Assembly: GCA_964640665.1 (NCBI GenBank)
Contig: CAZXHT010000002.1
Location: 110,243 to 174,242, forward strand
Length of the DNA stretch: 64,000 nucleotides
Origin: DATKYQ01 sp964640665
Lineage (GTDB): Bacteria; Myxococcota; B64-G9
Direction of reading: 5' to 3'
In this document: in pieces, positions 51,341 to 60,776 of the stretch
Layout: each line of letters starts with the position of its first letter
Position numbering within the stretch: the first letter of the stretch is position 1
Program-made: the position numbers and the translations under genes
Notes under the pieces: generated by a model
What the model was told of the DNA's origin: nothing
The model's database searches: none
What the model saw: the letters and a program-made list of their open reading frames with translations, nothing else

Positions 51341-54300
51341 ATGAAGAGGGCGATTGAATCGGTATTGATAATGGCGTCGTCGACACTGCTGTTATTGGCG
51401 ACCGGGTGCAACGACTTCGAGCAATTTGCCGGTGCATATCAGATTACCGATCGGGTTCAACTCATCGGCGGCAGCTCCGCCCTGGCGGATCTGGATGATT
51501 TCATCATAGAAAATGACAAGATTCGCCTGGCTATCCCCGAGAGAGGCAACAGCACCGGTCCCGGCGTGTTCGGCGGAAGCTTGCTGGATGCCGACCGTCA
51601 ACGTTACGATGTCGCGCACCGTGGCGGCCGGGGACTCGACCAGTTCACCGAGATGTTTCCCATCGGCAACCTGACAATCCCCTCCATCTGCCTGAAGACT
51701 CCCGACAAGGAAGACAGTTTCTGCGAGTTGCCCAGGGGCGCGGTCCGTCCCAGCATTCGTGTGTTATGCGATGGACGGCGACCTTGTCTTACTTGCAGCG
51801 GTGACGACGACTGCAAAGAGAAAAATGCCCAGATCGATCTGAGCCTGCCGGCCAACGCAGACTACGCCGATAGCGAAGATCCCACCAAGCCCGGGCCGGA
51901 GGCTCCCGGCGAGGGAGCAGCTATCATCCGCACGGAGGGCCAGGCCGGTAATTACCTGGAAGCATTGGGGCTCATGAGCCTCGTTAAGGTCAAGTTGAAC
52001 TTCCGCTTCCGTAACGATTTCATTCTCGAACCGGGCGTCGACTACGTGCGCATCAGGACCATGTTGACCGAAGTCAGCTCGACGGACGGCGGCATTCTCA
52101 ATAAGAACGGCGAGGTTCGTAAGTTGCCGCCGCTGACCGGGGTGCAGCCATTGTTCGGATTGCTGCTCGGCAGCGGCGAGTACACATCGGATTTTCCCGA
52201 CATTCTGCCGGGTGCCAAGCCCGGTGTGGCCGGGGGTGATTTCCTGTTCTTCGGCGACCGGATGAAATTGTTCGCCCCGGGCATCGGCTTCGATATTTAC
52301 AGGAACATGCGCGAGAAGTTCGCCGTGGGCATGGACCTGCTCAACAACCCGGTGGCCGCCGACTTTCTTGTCGCCGTCGGCCAGAACGTCTCTTATGCCA
52401 TCGCATCGCCAGAACCTGGCGGCAAGTACTTGCTGCCCATTTTCTCGGGGGCGGTCACGGCCGGGTTCTCCCATGGTGCCCATTGCTACGACGGTCCTTG
52501 CCCGGGCACGCCCGAGCAGTGCGCCAACGTCCTGGATTGCACACAGGTTCGCAGCTACGTGTACGAGCGAATCTTCGCGGTCGGCGAGGGCGACGTGGCC
52601 TCGGCGACCCAGTCCATATACAAAGTGCGTGGCGTGGTCACCGGCCGTGTAAGCGGTCACGTGCTCGATGCCAGGAGCGGCAAGCCCGTTACCCTCGCCG
52701 GGGTGCACGTGTATCCCGTGCCCGAAAACATGGCCGAGTGCCGTCGCGGCGGCAACCCTGACACACCCTACACGGGGGGCGCCGAGGGCTTCATCAAAAC
52801 CTGCCTGGAGCCGCGCCACTTCGCCTGGGCCATAAACCACATGCGCACCGACCGCAGGGCCACCGACCTTCCGGAAGGGTATTTCGAGGGAGCGGTGCCC
52901 GTCGGCAAATATTACTTGTTGGCGAAGAAGAAGTTCCGGTCGATGAGCCGGATAGTACCCGTAGAGGTGCGAGCCGACGAGACGACACAGGCAAGCCTGG
53001 CCCTGCCGCCGCCCGCCCGCCTGGCTTTCGACGTGCGCGACCAGTCAAATCAGCACCTGCCCTCCAAGATAACCATCGGCCAGTGCTTGCCAAATTGCTC
53101 CGGTCGATACGTCGCCGTGTGTCAAGATGACTTTGATTGCGAATCCGGCAAGTGTATCGAAGACGCGGCCGGCACCAGGCGTTGCCTGGTGGACAACTGT
53201 TCGGCGAAGCGCGCCTGCAACCTGGAGAATATGCGCTGCGAGTTGCGCGAGGCGTGTGCCGCAGACGGTGACTGCGAATCCGCCGAACGCTGCATGGCCG
53301 GCCGTTGCGTTTGCGAGCCGACTTACATGCGCCTGGCCGCCCTGGGCGAAGGCACCTTCCCGCTCGGCATCGGACGCTACACATATACAGGCAAGGGACA
53401 GGGCGAGGTCGAGGTCGAGCCCGGAAGCTGGGAAGCCTGGGCCAGTCGGGGTTTCGAGTACAGCGTGGACAAACAGCAGTTCGAGGCCCTCGGCGGACAC
53501 AAGAACCTGCTCTCTTTCAGGATCAATCGCGTGGTGGACACGTCCGGTTGGATATCGAGCGACTTTCATGTGCATGGGCAGAATTCCTACGACGGTATAA
53601 CCCCGCACAAGGACAGGGTGACATGCTTCGCCGGGGAAGGGGTGGAAATGTTGTCCACGTCGGATCACGACTGGATCACCAATTTGTATCCCTGGGTATT
53701 AAAGCTGGGGATGGAGAAATGGGTTAACACTCAGATCGGCCTCGAGTTGACCACGGTGGAAATAGGTCACTGGCTCGCTTTCCCGCTGAAGTACGCGGAG
53801 TGGCGCGATGGAGATCGCCTGCAGGAGCAGGGCGCCGTCGACTGGACCGGCAAGTTGCCCGACAGGCTGGAAGACGAGCTGCGCGGGCTTGGCCTGTATG
53901 GTTCCGAGGACACCGTGGTGATCGTGGCGCATCCTCGCGACTACTTCTTCGGGTACTTTTACCAATTCGGCCTCGACTCCTACAATGTCCACAACGTCAA
54001 GGGCAACCCGTTCGAGAGCCTCATACCCGGTCTTGGGAACCCGCTGGCCGATCCGAAAGAGTTCAGCGGCAGATTCGACGGGCTGGAGCTGTTCAACTCC
54101 AAGCGCTACGAATTGATCCGTACGCCCATGACCGGCGAGATCCGCGCCTACAGTAACGAGCGGGCCGCGGTTCAGTCCGCCGCCAGGCAAGGCGTGACCC
54201 CGGAGGTCATCGAACGCAACTTGATTGCCCTGGGCCGCAAGCACATCAAGGACATCCTGCGCAGGACGCCGGCCGAGCAGGATGCCATTTGGGAAAGCGA

Positions 54301-55378
54301 TGGGTCGCAGGGCTGCGACGTGTTGACGTTCTGCGCCGGTGATGATGACTGCGAGGGCGATGAGCTGTGCGACCAGACGGGCTCTGCCTGTTACTTGCCG
54401 TGTGGGAGTCCCGACTGCCACGAAGCATGCGTTGACGGTAAGTGCGATAAAAACATGACGCCCGTGGGACAACCGTGCACCAACTACGACGGAGCGGTCG
54501 ACGACTGGTTCCGGCTTATCGATGCCGGAGTGGTGCGCGTCGGCATCGGCAACTCGGATTCGCACCAGTTGTTCACCCAGACCGAGGGCGGCCTGCCGCA
54601 CAACTTCGTCCGCATGAACGCGGAGAGTCCCAAGGGTATCGATCAACTGGAGCTGGCCCGTGCCGTCAAGGGAGGCCGCGTCGTGGCTTCTTACGGGCCG
54701 TTCATAGAGGCCTGGCTGGGCGATGCCGCGATCGGAGACACTTTCTCGATGACGGGCAGTCAGGAGACCGTTCCACTGCGGATACGCGTGCAGTCGCCGA
54801 GCTGGTTCGACGTGGACCGGGTGGAGGTGTATCGCTCGGGCCGGCTTGCCCACGTGTTCACGGGTCAGGGTGACGAGCTCAACCCCGACAGCCGGGTCGA
54901 TACCTCGGGCCTGCGCCTTCCCAACAAGGGTGTCGTCAACCTGGATGTCACAATTGAAGAGCAAAAAGGAGAACGGGACGACTGGTTCGTGGTCATCGCC
55001 ATGGGGCTGGACGGCAGGAACCTGAGCCCGGTTTACGCCGAGCATCCCTACCTCAAGCTGTTGATCGGAGACATTTTAAGCAGGTCGTTCGGCAGCCTGG
55101 CCAGCCTGTTCCCGATATCGGGCGCATCCATCCCGCGGGTGTTCAAGATCTATCCCTACGCGGTGGCCAACCCGGTGTTTCTCGACATCGACGGTAACGG
55201 CGTCTACGATGCCCCGGGCGAGAAGCCGGAATGGGCCGAGGGCGGCGCCAGCTTCCGCGGCAAGTCCTCGGCGCTCAGTTCCAGTGATCTGACGACCGAT
55301 CCGCAGATCTGGCGCGCCAGGCAAACGCAGTACTTCTTGAGCCTGATCTACAGGGTGTTGCGGTGGGGTGAGGACTAG
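51341..55378 (+). CDS. Large CehA/McbA-type PHP hydrolase lipoprotein
   Basis: The 1345-aa protein has a lipoprotein signal (LLLLATGC). The C-terminal ~600 residues form a PHP-type metallohydrolase of the CehA/McbA group: SSDFHVHGQNSYDG (His743, His745), TSDHDW, VIVAHPRDYF and GNSDSHQL. Two Cys-rich spacers lie near residues ~590-665 and ~985-1045 (for example CxxDxDCESGKC). The N-terminal ~440 residues are large unassigned beta-rich sequence. CehA/McbA enzymes hydrolyse carbamate or formamide-type substrates. The ATG at 51341 is used; an in-frame TTG upstream adds non-signal residues. It is the middle gene of a surface-protein cluster. Confidence 0.82.
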   Translation: MKRAIESVLIMASSTLLLLATGCNDFEQFAGAYQITDRVQLIGGSSALADLDDFIIENDKIRLAIPERGNSTGPGVFGGSLLDADRQRYDVAHRGGRGLDQFTEMFPIGNLTIPSICLKTPDKEDSFCELPRGAVRPSIRVLCDGRRPCLTCSGDDDCKEKNAQIDLSLPANADYADSEDPTKPGPEAPGEGAAIIRTEGQAGNYLEALGLMSLVKVKLNFRFRNDFILEPGVDYVRIRTMLTEVSSTDGGILNKNGEVRKLPPLTGVQPLFGLLLGSGEYTSDFPDILPGAKPGVAGGDFLFFGDRMKLFAPGIGFDIYRNMREKFAVGMDLLNNPVAADFLVAVGQNVSYAIASPEPGGKYLLPIFSGAVTAGFSHGAHCYDGPCPGTPEQCANVLDCTQVRSYVYERIFAVGEGDVASATQSIYKVRGVVTGRVSGHVLDARSGKPVTLAGVHVYPVPENMAECRRGGNPDTPYTGGAEGFIKTCLEPRHFAWAINHMRTDRRATDLPEGYFEGAVPVGKYYLLAKKKFRSMSRIVPVEVRADETTQASLALPPPARLAFDVRDQSNQHLPSKITIGQCLPNCSGRYVAVCQDDFDCESGKCIEDAAGTRRCLVDNCSAKRACNLENMRCELREACAADGDCESAERCMAGRCVCEPTYMRLAALGEGTFPLGIGRYTYTGKGQGEVEVEPGSWEAWASRGFEYSVDKQQFEALGGHKNLLSFRINRVVDTSGWISSDFHVHGQNSYDGITPHKDRVTCFAGEGVEMLSTSDHDWITNLYPWVLKLGMEKWVNTQIGLELTTVEIGHWLAFPLKYAEWRDGDRLQEQGAVDWTGKLPDRLEDELRGLGLYGSEDTVVIVAHPRDYFFGYFYQFGLDSYNVHNVKGNPFESLIPGLGNPLADPKEFSGRFDGLELFNSKRYELIRTPMTGEIRAYSNERAAVQSAARQGVTPEVIERNLIALGRKHIKDILRRTPAEQDAIWESDGSQGCDVLTFCAGDDDCEGDELCDQTGSACYLPCGSPDCHEACVDGKCDKNMTPVGQPCTNYDGAVDDWFRLIDAGVVRVGIGNSDSHQLFTQTEGGLPHNFVRMNAESPKGIDQLELARAVKGGRVVASYGPFIEAWLGDAAIGDTFSMTGSQETVPLRIRVQSPSWFDVDRVEVYRSGRLAHVFTGQGDELNPDSRVDTSGLRLPNKGVVNLDVTIEEQKGERDDWFVVIAMGLDGRNLSPVYAEHPYLKLLIGDILSRSFGSLASLFPISGASIPRVFKIYPYAVANPVFLDIDGNGVYDAPGEKPEWAEGGASFRGKSSALSSSDLTTDPQIWRARQTQYFLSLIYRVLRWGED

Positions 55379-55492
55379 AAATAGGTACTAGTCCACGCAC
55401 GAGGATCCCCCAGTCCCAGACGGGGAAAAATGAGCGCGGCAGGTTTACAATTGCTTGGTAATCCCGGAATGAAATTGAATTGGAGGGACGAA

Positions 55493-57370
55493 ATGAAAAA
55501 CTCGTTAACTAGCTGTTTGCTCTTTGGGCTGGCGGTGTTCGCTTTGACGGCGGGTATGCCCCGTGCGCGGGCTCAGGTGTGCAACGTCCTGGTGGGAGAG
55601 GAGGTAAACCTCTACCACGGAAGCGTCATTACGATTAGGACCGCCCGGGACGTGAAGAACGACCAGCCCGCCGTCTTGTGGTTCGACAAGGAAACCAACC
55701 AGGTGTTTTACAAGCTGCACAGCGGGCCGGGAGACCAGGACTGGGGAGACGCCGTGCTGGTCGAGAAGGGCAACATCTTCATCTCGCCCGCGTACGACCT
55801 GCGGGGCTATCGCATGATCGATCTGGCCTTCGATTCGGCTGGCGAACCGCACGTTTTCCTGGTCGGCACGGCCAACGAGCAGAGCGACGACATGAAGTTG
55901 TTCTACACTCACCAGGTCGGAAACGCCGGCTGGACCGAACCGGAAATCATCGCCGACATGCCGGATCTGACCCAGTATCCCCATTCAGAACCGTTCATCT
56001 TCGCCGAGTTCGACAGCCTCGGCCGACTGCACGTCGTGTATTACTGCTACTCGGTCAGCGGTGATGTGTACGCCCTGTATCGCGAGGATTGCGCTTGGCG
56101 GGCGCCCGTGAACGTAATGTCCGGCGCCGCGGGGCTCGACGTGGCCATCGGACCGGACGACCGGATTCACATCGTCACCATCAAGGGTGGCGGGAACCAG
56201 CACCAAGCCTATTACAAGCGCAGCAGAACCGACGGAAGCTGGCCGTCGGGCAACGGCACGCAGATCACCCAGGAGAATCCGATCGTCTGCATGGCGGGTC
56301 CGGTCGCCTGCTGGCCCTCGGTGGCCACGGATCGAACCGGTAAAGCCCACGTCGCCTACGGCGTCGACCCGGATCCGTGCTGCGAGGAGGCGCTGTCGGA
56401 TCCAACCGAGGACTGTGTCTGGGGTGGGGAACCGGATCCCGAGCCCACCTGGATTCGCGAGGGAGGTCACGTCTCGTACATGGCCCGGCAAGGGGCCAAC
56501 TGGACCCAACCGGCCGATATCGTGCTCGATGGGACCGCCCTGCACGGACCGTACCCATTCATGCTGCTCGACGGTACCGGCATGAAGTACATCATCGTTA
56601 CCAATCGCAAGAAGCAATTCGCCTACGCTCCAGCGACGCAGACCTTCGAGGGCAATGTCAAGAACTGGCGCGGCGGGAGGAGTGACTGGTACCACGTCGA
56701 CGCGGTGGCGACCGGTGACGGCGCCTGGGTTGCCTATCGCGACGGAACCAACGTAAACACCAAGCACCTGGCGCGAACGGCCGGCTGCGGCGATGAGGAG
56801 TGCGAGGAGGGCTTCGGTCGCGCCTGCGGCCTGTGCGGGGTGCAGCAATGCGGCGCCGACAGCCACTGGGGCGCCTGCACGGGCGAGGGTCCGTGCTATC
56901 CGGAAACAACCGAGGCCTGCGGCGCGGCCGGAACTCGGACCTGCGAATGTGATTGCCAGTGGGGCCCGTGTCTGAACGACACGGACGGCGGCGTGCCCGA
57001 CGGCGGCCAGCCTGACGCGGGACAACCGGATGCGGGACAGCCGGATGCGGGCCAGCCGGATGCGGGGCAACCTGACGCGGGACAGCCGGACGCGGGCCAG
57101 CCGGATGCGGGGCAACCTGACGCGGGACAGCCGGACGCGGGCCAACCGGATGCGGGACAGCCTGACGCGGGACAACCGGATGCGGGACAGCCTGACGCGG
57201 GACAACCTGACGCTGGTCAGACGGACGCGGGCGAGAACGGGGACCCGGGCACCACGGGATCCGATGGATGCGGCTGCGGCCGGCATGGAAAACAGGCAAC
57301 GCCTGCGTGGTTGGTTATTTTGTTCCTGATGATTTCACTGTTGGTTACCAATAGAGGGAGGGAATCATGA
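55493..57370 (+). CDS. Secreted beta-propeller-like protein with PDAGQ linker and MYXO-CTERM-like tail
   Basis: The 625-aa protein has a signal peptide (residues ~1-28, ending ARA-Q). A BNR/sialidase-like region follows, with repeated short blocks such as QPAVLWFDKETNQVFYKLH and DDRIHIVTIKGG. After a Cys-rich stretch (about residues 430-500) it has a 15-unit QPDAG linker (DNA repeat 57008-57232). It ends DGCGCGRHG...PAWLVILFLMISLLV...R, a MYXO-CTERM-like sorting signal. It is probably displayed at the cell surface on a flexible stalk. The stop overlaps the next gene start (ATGA). Confidence 0.85.
   Translation: MKNSLTSCLLFGLAVFALTAGMPRARAQVCNVLVGEEVNLYHGSVITIRTARDVKNDQPAVLWFDKETNQVFYKLHSGPGDQDWGDAVLVEKGNIFISPAYDLRGYRMIDLAFDSAGEPHVFLVGTANEQSDDMKLFYTHQVGNAGWTEPEIIADMPDLTQYPHSEPFIFAEFDSLGRLHVVYYCYSVSGDVYALYREDCAWRAPVNVMSGAAGLDVAIGPDDRIHIVTIKGGGNQHQAYYKRSRTDGSWPSGNGTQITQENPIVCMAGPVACWPSVATDRTGKAHVAYGVDPDPCCEEALSDPTEDCVWGGEPDPEPTWIREGGHVSYMARQGANWTQPADIVLDGTALHGPYPFMLLDGTGMKYIIVTNRKKQFAYAPATQTFEGNVKNWRGGRSDWYHVDAVATGDGAWVAYRDGTNVNTKHLARTAGCGDEECEEGFGRACGLCGVQQCGADSHWGACTGEGPCYPETTEACGAAGTRTCECDCQWGPCLNDTDGGVPDGGQPDAGQPDAGQPDAGQPDAGQPDAGQPDAGQPDAGQPDAGQPDAGQPDAGQPDAGQPDAGQPDAGQPDAGQTDAGENGDPGTTGSDGCGCGRHGKQATPAWLVILFLMISLLVTNRGRES
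57008..57232 (+). repeat. 15-bp tandem repeat (15 units) coding QPDAG
   Basis: Fifteen units of 15 bp, each coding Gln-Pro-Asp-Ala-Gly (one QTDAG at the end). Most units differ by one or two bases, so slippage expansion with later point changes is likely. The unit length is a multiple of three, which keeps the frame whatever the copy number. Confidence 0.95.
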
Positions 57371-58200
57371 AAGTTGCAAGGCTTGTGTCTGTTCTTTTGC
57401 CGGTTCTGATCCTGTCTGGATGCGGCGGGGGATCGCCGGGCGACCTGGGGCGATTCGGCGTCGCCCTGCTTGACGGCATGCAGGATTCATACGGTCAACA
57501 GTCTCAGGCTCTTGAGACCAGCGATGCGGCCTACGATCTTGGCGCGATCCGTGCGAGCAATGACTACTATTTCCTGCTGTCGAACGTCGGAATGTCCGCC
57601 ATCACCGAAATCACCATCGAGCCCTCCAACTCTGCCTTCAACGTGACTCCCGAGACGATCGACATTCTGGATCCGCAACCGGGCCTGGGAATACTCCCGA
57701 TCATTCGTGTCGGAGTCGGTCATGGAACACCTTCCGACGGCGTGGGGCTTGCAGAGCTGCTGCCCGTGGGAACGAATGAAGCGAATGTAGTTTTCTCCGG
57801 AACCTCGGAAGGCGAGGGAGTATCCCTCAACATGCACCTCACTCTGGACGCCAAGGTGATGGACATCGAGTTGATGAACGGGAGCGTAGTCGTCGACTTG
57901 ACGGGCGCCTACGGCGGCACCAGCACGAACCTGGGAGGTCTAGGGTTCGCCCGTTTGTACTTCGGCGTGACCGACCCGAAGATCAAGAACATTGGAAACG
58001 TGGATATCGACGTAACCTACTACGACGACGAAACGCCGCTCGGAAGCACGACACTTAGCCCCAACGCGACGTCAGATGTAACGGTAGCCGCCGGATCGAG
58101 CAGTATTATAATCCGGCTCTGCAGCAATACGGTGACAGACATGGAGCGCTTGCAACTCGGCAACGACGGATGTGCGTATCTGGCGGTGACAGACAATTAG
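57367..58200 (+). CDS. Hypothetical lipoprotein
   Basis: The 277-aa protein has a lipobox (ILSGC, Cys19) followed by GGGSPGD. The mature part is beta-rich and Thr/Asn-rich with Ig-like patterning (VGMSAITEITIEPSNSAFNVTPETIDI). No family is recognised. The ATG overlaps the stop of the upstream surface protein by 4 bp, so the two are co-translated. Confidence 0.75.
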   Translation: MKVARLVSVLLPVLILSGCGGGSPGDLGRFGVALLDGMQDSYGQQSQALETSDAAYDLGAIRASNDYYFLLSNVGMSAITEITIEPSNSAFNVTPETIDILDPQPGLGILPIIRVGVGHGTPSDGVGLAELLPVGTNEANVVFSGTSEGEGVSLNMHLTLDAKVMDIELMNGSVVVDLTGAYGGTSTNLGGLGFARLYFGVTDPKIKNIGNVDIDVTYYDDETPLGSTTLSPNATSDVTVAAGSSSIIIRLCSNTVTDMERLQLGNDGCAYLAVTDN

Positions 58201-58311
58201 GTCTCATTTCGCCTTAGGAAGTGTGAGTTGAAGAGCTAAAGTACTGACTCACCCTTGAGACGATACCGGAGGTTTTGCCAGGCCGCCATCTCGGATTTGG
58301 TTACCCGTCTA

Positions 58312-58767
58312 TCAGCCTTGGTAACTGCAACGAAGAGATCCTTCGACAGGCGCCCAGCCGTCCGGGCAGTTGCCGTCCGCCTGGCACCATTCCTGGTAGC
58401 AGTAACGTCCGTTGCATCGCGACGTCTCAGCACACTCTGTATCGTCGCTACAGGGTTCCGTGCAGAGTCCGTCAAGGCACTTCAAGTCCGAGTTCGATCC
58501 ACAATCAAGATCAGTCATGCAGACGGACGGTGCCATGCAACTTCCTTCGTACCAGCACATGCCTCCGTTGCAGTCCGCATCGACAATGCACTCGACGCAT
58601 TTTCCCTTCAAGCCGCAACCGCCGGGCATCAAGCCGACCGGACACTCGTCCTCACCGCCGTCCAAACCGCCGTCCAAACCGCTGTTACCGCTGCCGCAAC
58701 CCGCTGAAGATACCAGCAGCACCGACACGGCAATGCTCGTGCACAAAATCTTTACAGGCCATCGCAT
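58312..58767 (-). CDS. Cys-rich lipoprotein
   Basis: The 151-aa protein has a lipobox (SSAGC) followed by a GSGNSGLDGGLDGG linker, then about 20 Cys in a CxxDxDCxxGxC-type pattern. This is a common small surface lipoprotein of Myxococcota with no assigned function. A GGGGG-type site precedes the ATG. Confidence 0.75.
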   Translation of the reverse strand: MRWPVKILCTSIAVSVLLVSSAGCGSGNSGLDGGLDGGEDECPVGLMPGGCGLKGKCVECIVDADCNGGMCWYEGSCMAPSVCMTDLDCGSNSDLKCLDGLCTEPCSDDTECAETSRCNGRYCYQEWCQADGNCPDGWAPVEGSLRCSYQG

Positions 58768-58850
58768 TCGACACCCCCTGCAGCTTGGCTCAGGTTTTCC
58801 CGATTGATATGAGGATACACCATAAGGTAGACGAAATAGAAGGGGGCAGT

Positions 58851-58880
58851 GCCGGCAGTAGTGCTGCCGGCAGTAGTGCC
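58851..58880. repeat. Tandem 15-bp direct repeat with a GTGCC/GGCAC dyad
   Basis: GCCGGCAGTAGTGCT (58851-58865) is repeated as GCCGGCAGTAGTGCC (58866-58880). It is followed by GGCACT, so AGTGCC-A-GGCACT forms a short dyad. Such GTGCCnGGCAC elements recur in Myxococcota as REP-like sequences. Confidence 0.4.
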
Positions 58881-58928
58881 AGGCACTTCGGGTGGCACAG
58901 CCCCATCAGATTCTGCCTACTGGCCTTC

Positions 58929-59468
58929 TCAGTTGTCATCTTTCGTGCCGAACCCGATTCGCCGCTTCTTCGGAACAGGTTCTTCTATGAGTTGCCGGAT
59001 GGCCTCAAAGATGGCCTGGATGCTCTTGTCGTGGCCCGCCACCTTGCGCTCCAGTTCGGCGAGCTTTGAGGCAAGCCCCTTGTGTGTGGCCAGAAACTCG
59101 CGCAGCCGCACAAACACCCGCATGATTTCGATGTTGACCTGTACGGCGCGAGGGCTGCGGAGCACGCTGGAGAGCATGGCCACACCCTGCTCGGTGAAGG
59201 CGTAGGGAAGGTATTTCCTGTGACGTCCACGGCCTGGCTTTATGGTCACAATCTGTGACCTTAGAAAATCGTATTCCTTCTCAGTAAGTTGGAACATGAA
59301 GTCTTTCGGGAACCGCTCGCTGTTGCGACGTACCGCCTGGTTGAGCACTTTGGTCTCAACGCCGTACAGGTCCGCCAGGTCGGAGTCCAGCATCACCTTA
59401 TGCTTCCGAATGAGCAAGATGGATTTCTCGATGTGTTCGGCCGCAACCAATGCCCTGCTTTTACTCAT
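58929..59468 (-). CDS. ORF6N domain protein
   Basis: The 179-aa protein has an N-terminal ORF6N domain (residues ~10-100), with IRKHKVMLDSDLADLYGVETKVLNQAV and FPKDFMFQLTEKEYDFLRSQ. A helical C-terminus follows. ORF6N proteins are often found inside type I restriction-modification operons. Here the upstream 12 nt separate it from an HsdM-like tail fragment, which supports that origin. AGGAGA precedes the ATG. Confidence 0.85.
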   Translation of the reverse strand: MSKSRALVAAEHIEKSILLIRKHKVMLDSDLADLYGVETKVLNQAVRRNSERFPKDFMFQLTEKEYDFLRSQIVTIKPGRGRHRKYLPYAFTEQGVAMLSSVLRSPRAVQVNIEIMRVFVRLREFLATHKGLASKLAELERKVAGHDKSIQAIFEAIRQLIEEPVPKKRRIGFGTKDDN

Positions 59469-59480
59469 TAAATCTCCTCG

Positions 59481-59579
59481 TCAATCCAACCTGGCCACCA
59501 ACTTGGGCATCTTCACCTCGAAAGGCTCGCCATCGTCCTCCACGTCGTCGGATTGGATTCCTGCCCATAGATGCATATA
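59481..59579 (-). pseudogene. HsdM-like C-terminal fragment (type I restriction-modification remnant)
   Basis: A 32-residue open frame ends at 59481 with the sequence DDVEDDGEPFEVKM, which matches the usual tail of HsdM (xxEDDGEPFEEKM). A stop codon lies just before residue 1, so only the tail remains. It is followed by ORF6N after 12 nt, the order seen in type I operons. The rest of hsdM, hsdS and hsdR are absent. Confidence 0.55.
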
Positions 59580-59632
59580 TCACAGGTAGCCGGAAAAAAA
59601 AGGGGGACATCATAACAGGGAAAGCGGCGCTT

Positions 59633-60478
59633 TCAGTAAAGCATCTTGACCGCCAGGTTCTTATCGAGAAGCTCCTGGTTAATGAACCTGCCTTTTTCGA
59701 AGATTGCGTCTTTATCTTCCAGGGCCGGGTCGAAGAACAAGTCGGCCACGTAGCGGGCGTAAATGTCTGTCTTGTAGGTTTTTATTACCACCAGGGTCAG
59801 CTCCTTGAAGATTCCGTCGACGTACTTCTTAGACGTTTTGCCGCCGGGCGTGGAAAGCTCGGGGGCGTCCACTCCTCTCAGGCGAATTCTCTCCGACTTC
59901 CAGACGCCGAAGCCCAGATCGATGCGCACCAGAATGGTGTCGCCGTCTATCACCCTTTCCACCAGACCCGCGTAGGTGTGCATGCCCGAGCTGGGACGAT
60001 CGAGAGAGGGGGAGGAACCCGGGACGCGGGCTGCGCTCTCCTCGTACATCTTGTTCTTTATCGCCCGGCGCAACTTCCTGGCCGACCAGCCCTGACTTGC
60101 GGCTTTCATCAGGTAGAACTCGCGAGCCGCCCGGTCGGATACCGGTAACAGCTCCACATGCTTGGCCCAGCTCAGCGCGCCCGGGCCGCCGGCGGTAGAC
60201 GGCAGGCCGTCGGGATAGGCGGCGTGGAACTTGACCGCCCTCCATAATACCGTCGGAGTCACGCCGATTTCCCTGGCCACGCTTTTCAGAAATTGCGACG
60301 CCGAGGCGCCCTTTTCGATCTCGCGCTCCTTGCTCAGCCTCTCGCCCATCGCCCAGTAGGTCTGGTTGCGAATCTGCATCAGCACGCCGTGGGCCTCGGC
60401 GCGCGCTTTTTCCATCAATGTACGCAGATCACGACACAGCTTCTGGTACTTTTTCGACAGTTGCTTGTTTTCGGTCAT
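59633..60478 (-). CDS. DUF1016_N-like / staphylococcal-nuclease-type fusion
   Basis: The 281-aa protein has an N-terminal DUF1016-like region (residues ~8-150: LRTLMEKARAEAHGVLMQIRNQTYWAMG and REFYLMKAASQGWSARKLRRAI). A C-terminal thermonuclease domain lies at ~170-281. It has the catalytic layout VIDGDT, RLRGVDAPEL (metal Asp and Glu) and YARYVADLF (Arg), so cleavage of nucleic acid is expected. DUF1016_N is linked to nuclease and defence proteins. The ATG lies 6 nt after a -10 box and has no Shine-Dalgarno sequence. Confidence 0.75.
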   Translation of the reverse strand: MTENKQLSKKYQKLCRDLRTLMEKARAEAHGVLMQIRNQTYWAMGERLSKEREIEKGASASQFLKSVAREIGVTPTVLWRAVKFHAAYPDGLPSTAGGPGALSWAKHVELLPVSDRAAREFYLMKAASQGWSARKLRRAIKNKMYEESAARVPGSSPSLDRPSSGMHTYAGLVERVIDGDTILVRIDLGFGVWKSERIRLRGVDAPELSTPGGKTSKKYVDGIFKELTLVVIKTYKTDIYARYVADLFFDPALEDKDAIFEKGRFINQELLDKNLAVKMLY

Positions 60479-60484
60479 ATGTAG

Positions 60485-60512
60485 ATTTTACAACAAGATA
60501 GACTAATTTCAA
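60485..60512 (-). promoter_or_regulatory. Promoter of the DUF1016-nuclease gene (leaderless)
   Basis: On the minus strand, TTGAAA (60507-60512), a 16-bp spacer and TAAAAT (60485-60490). The -10 ends 6 nt before the ATG at 60478. Confidence 0.5.
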
Positions 60513-60776
60513 GAATTTTTTCGACTGTTTCGACAGTCGAAAAACTCGCGGCTTGGGAAAAGCTGGGCCGGGCAGAGGGTCGAAGCATGCGTGTTGCTCG
60601 GCTGGGCTGGTTGCCAAAGAACGGGATTAGATTCATATGGTTGCAAATAACGCCGGGAATGCGCGCAAGAACGAGAGCGCCGTTCTTTACACGAAGTGTG
60701 TGGCACCTAGGATTGGGAGGATCGGATTTCACGAAGACCAGTTTCGGTTGGGAAGTTGAGAGGCCGATGGAAATTC

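Noticed and set aside
53699..55045. 448-codon open frame on the minus strand
   Set aside because: Shadow of the CehA/McbA gene; the plus-strand frame has a signal peptide and PHP motifs.
57008..57232. CRISPR array
   Set aside because: The units are 15 bp, without spacers and in frame with a protein; it is a coding minisatellite.
55985..57286. 433-codon open frame on the minus strand
   Set aside because: It is antisense to the propeller/PDAGQ gene. It is open because the 15-bp repeat and high GC content leave few stops; it has no Shine-Dalgarno site and a low-complexity Arg/Val/Leu composition.
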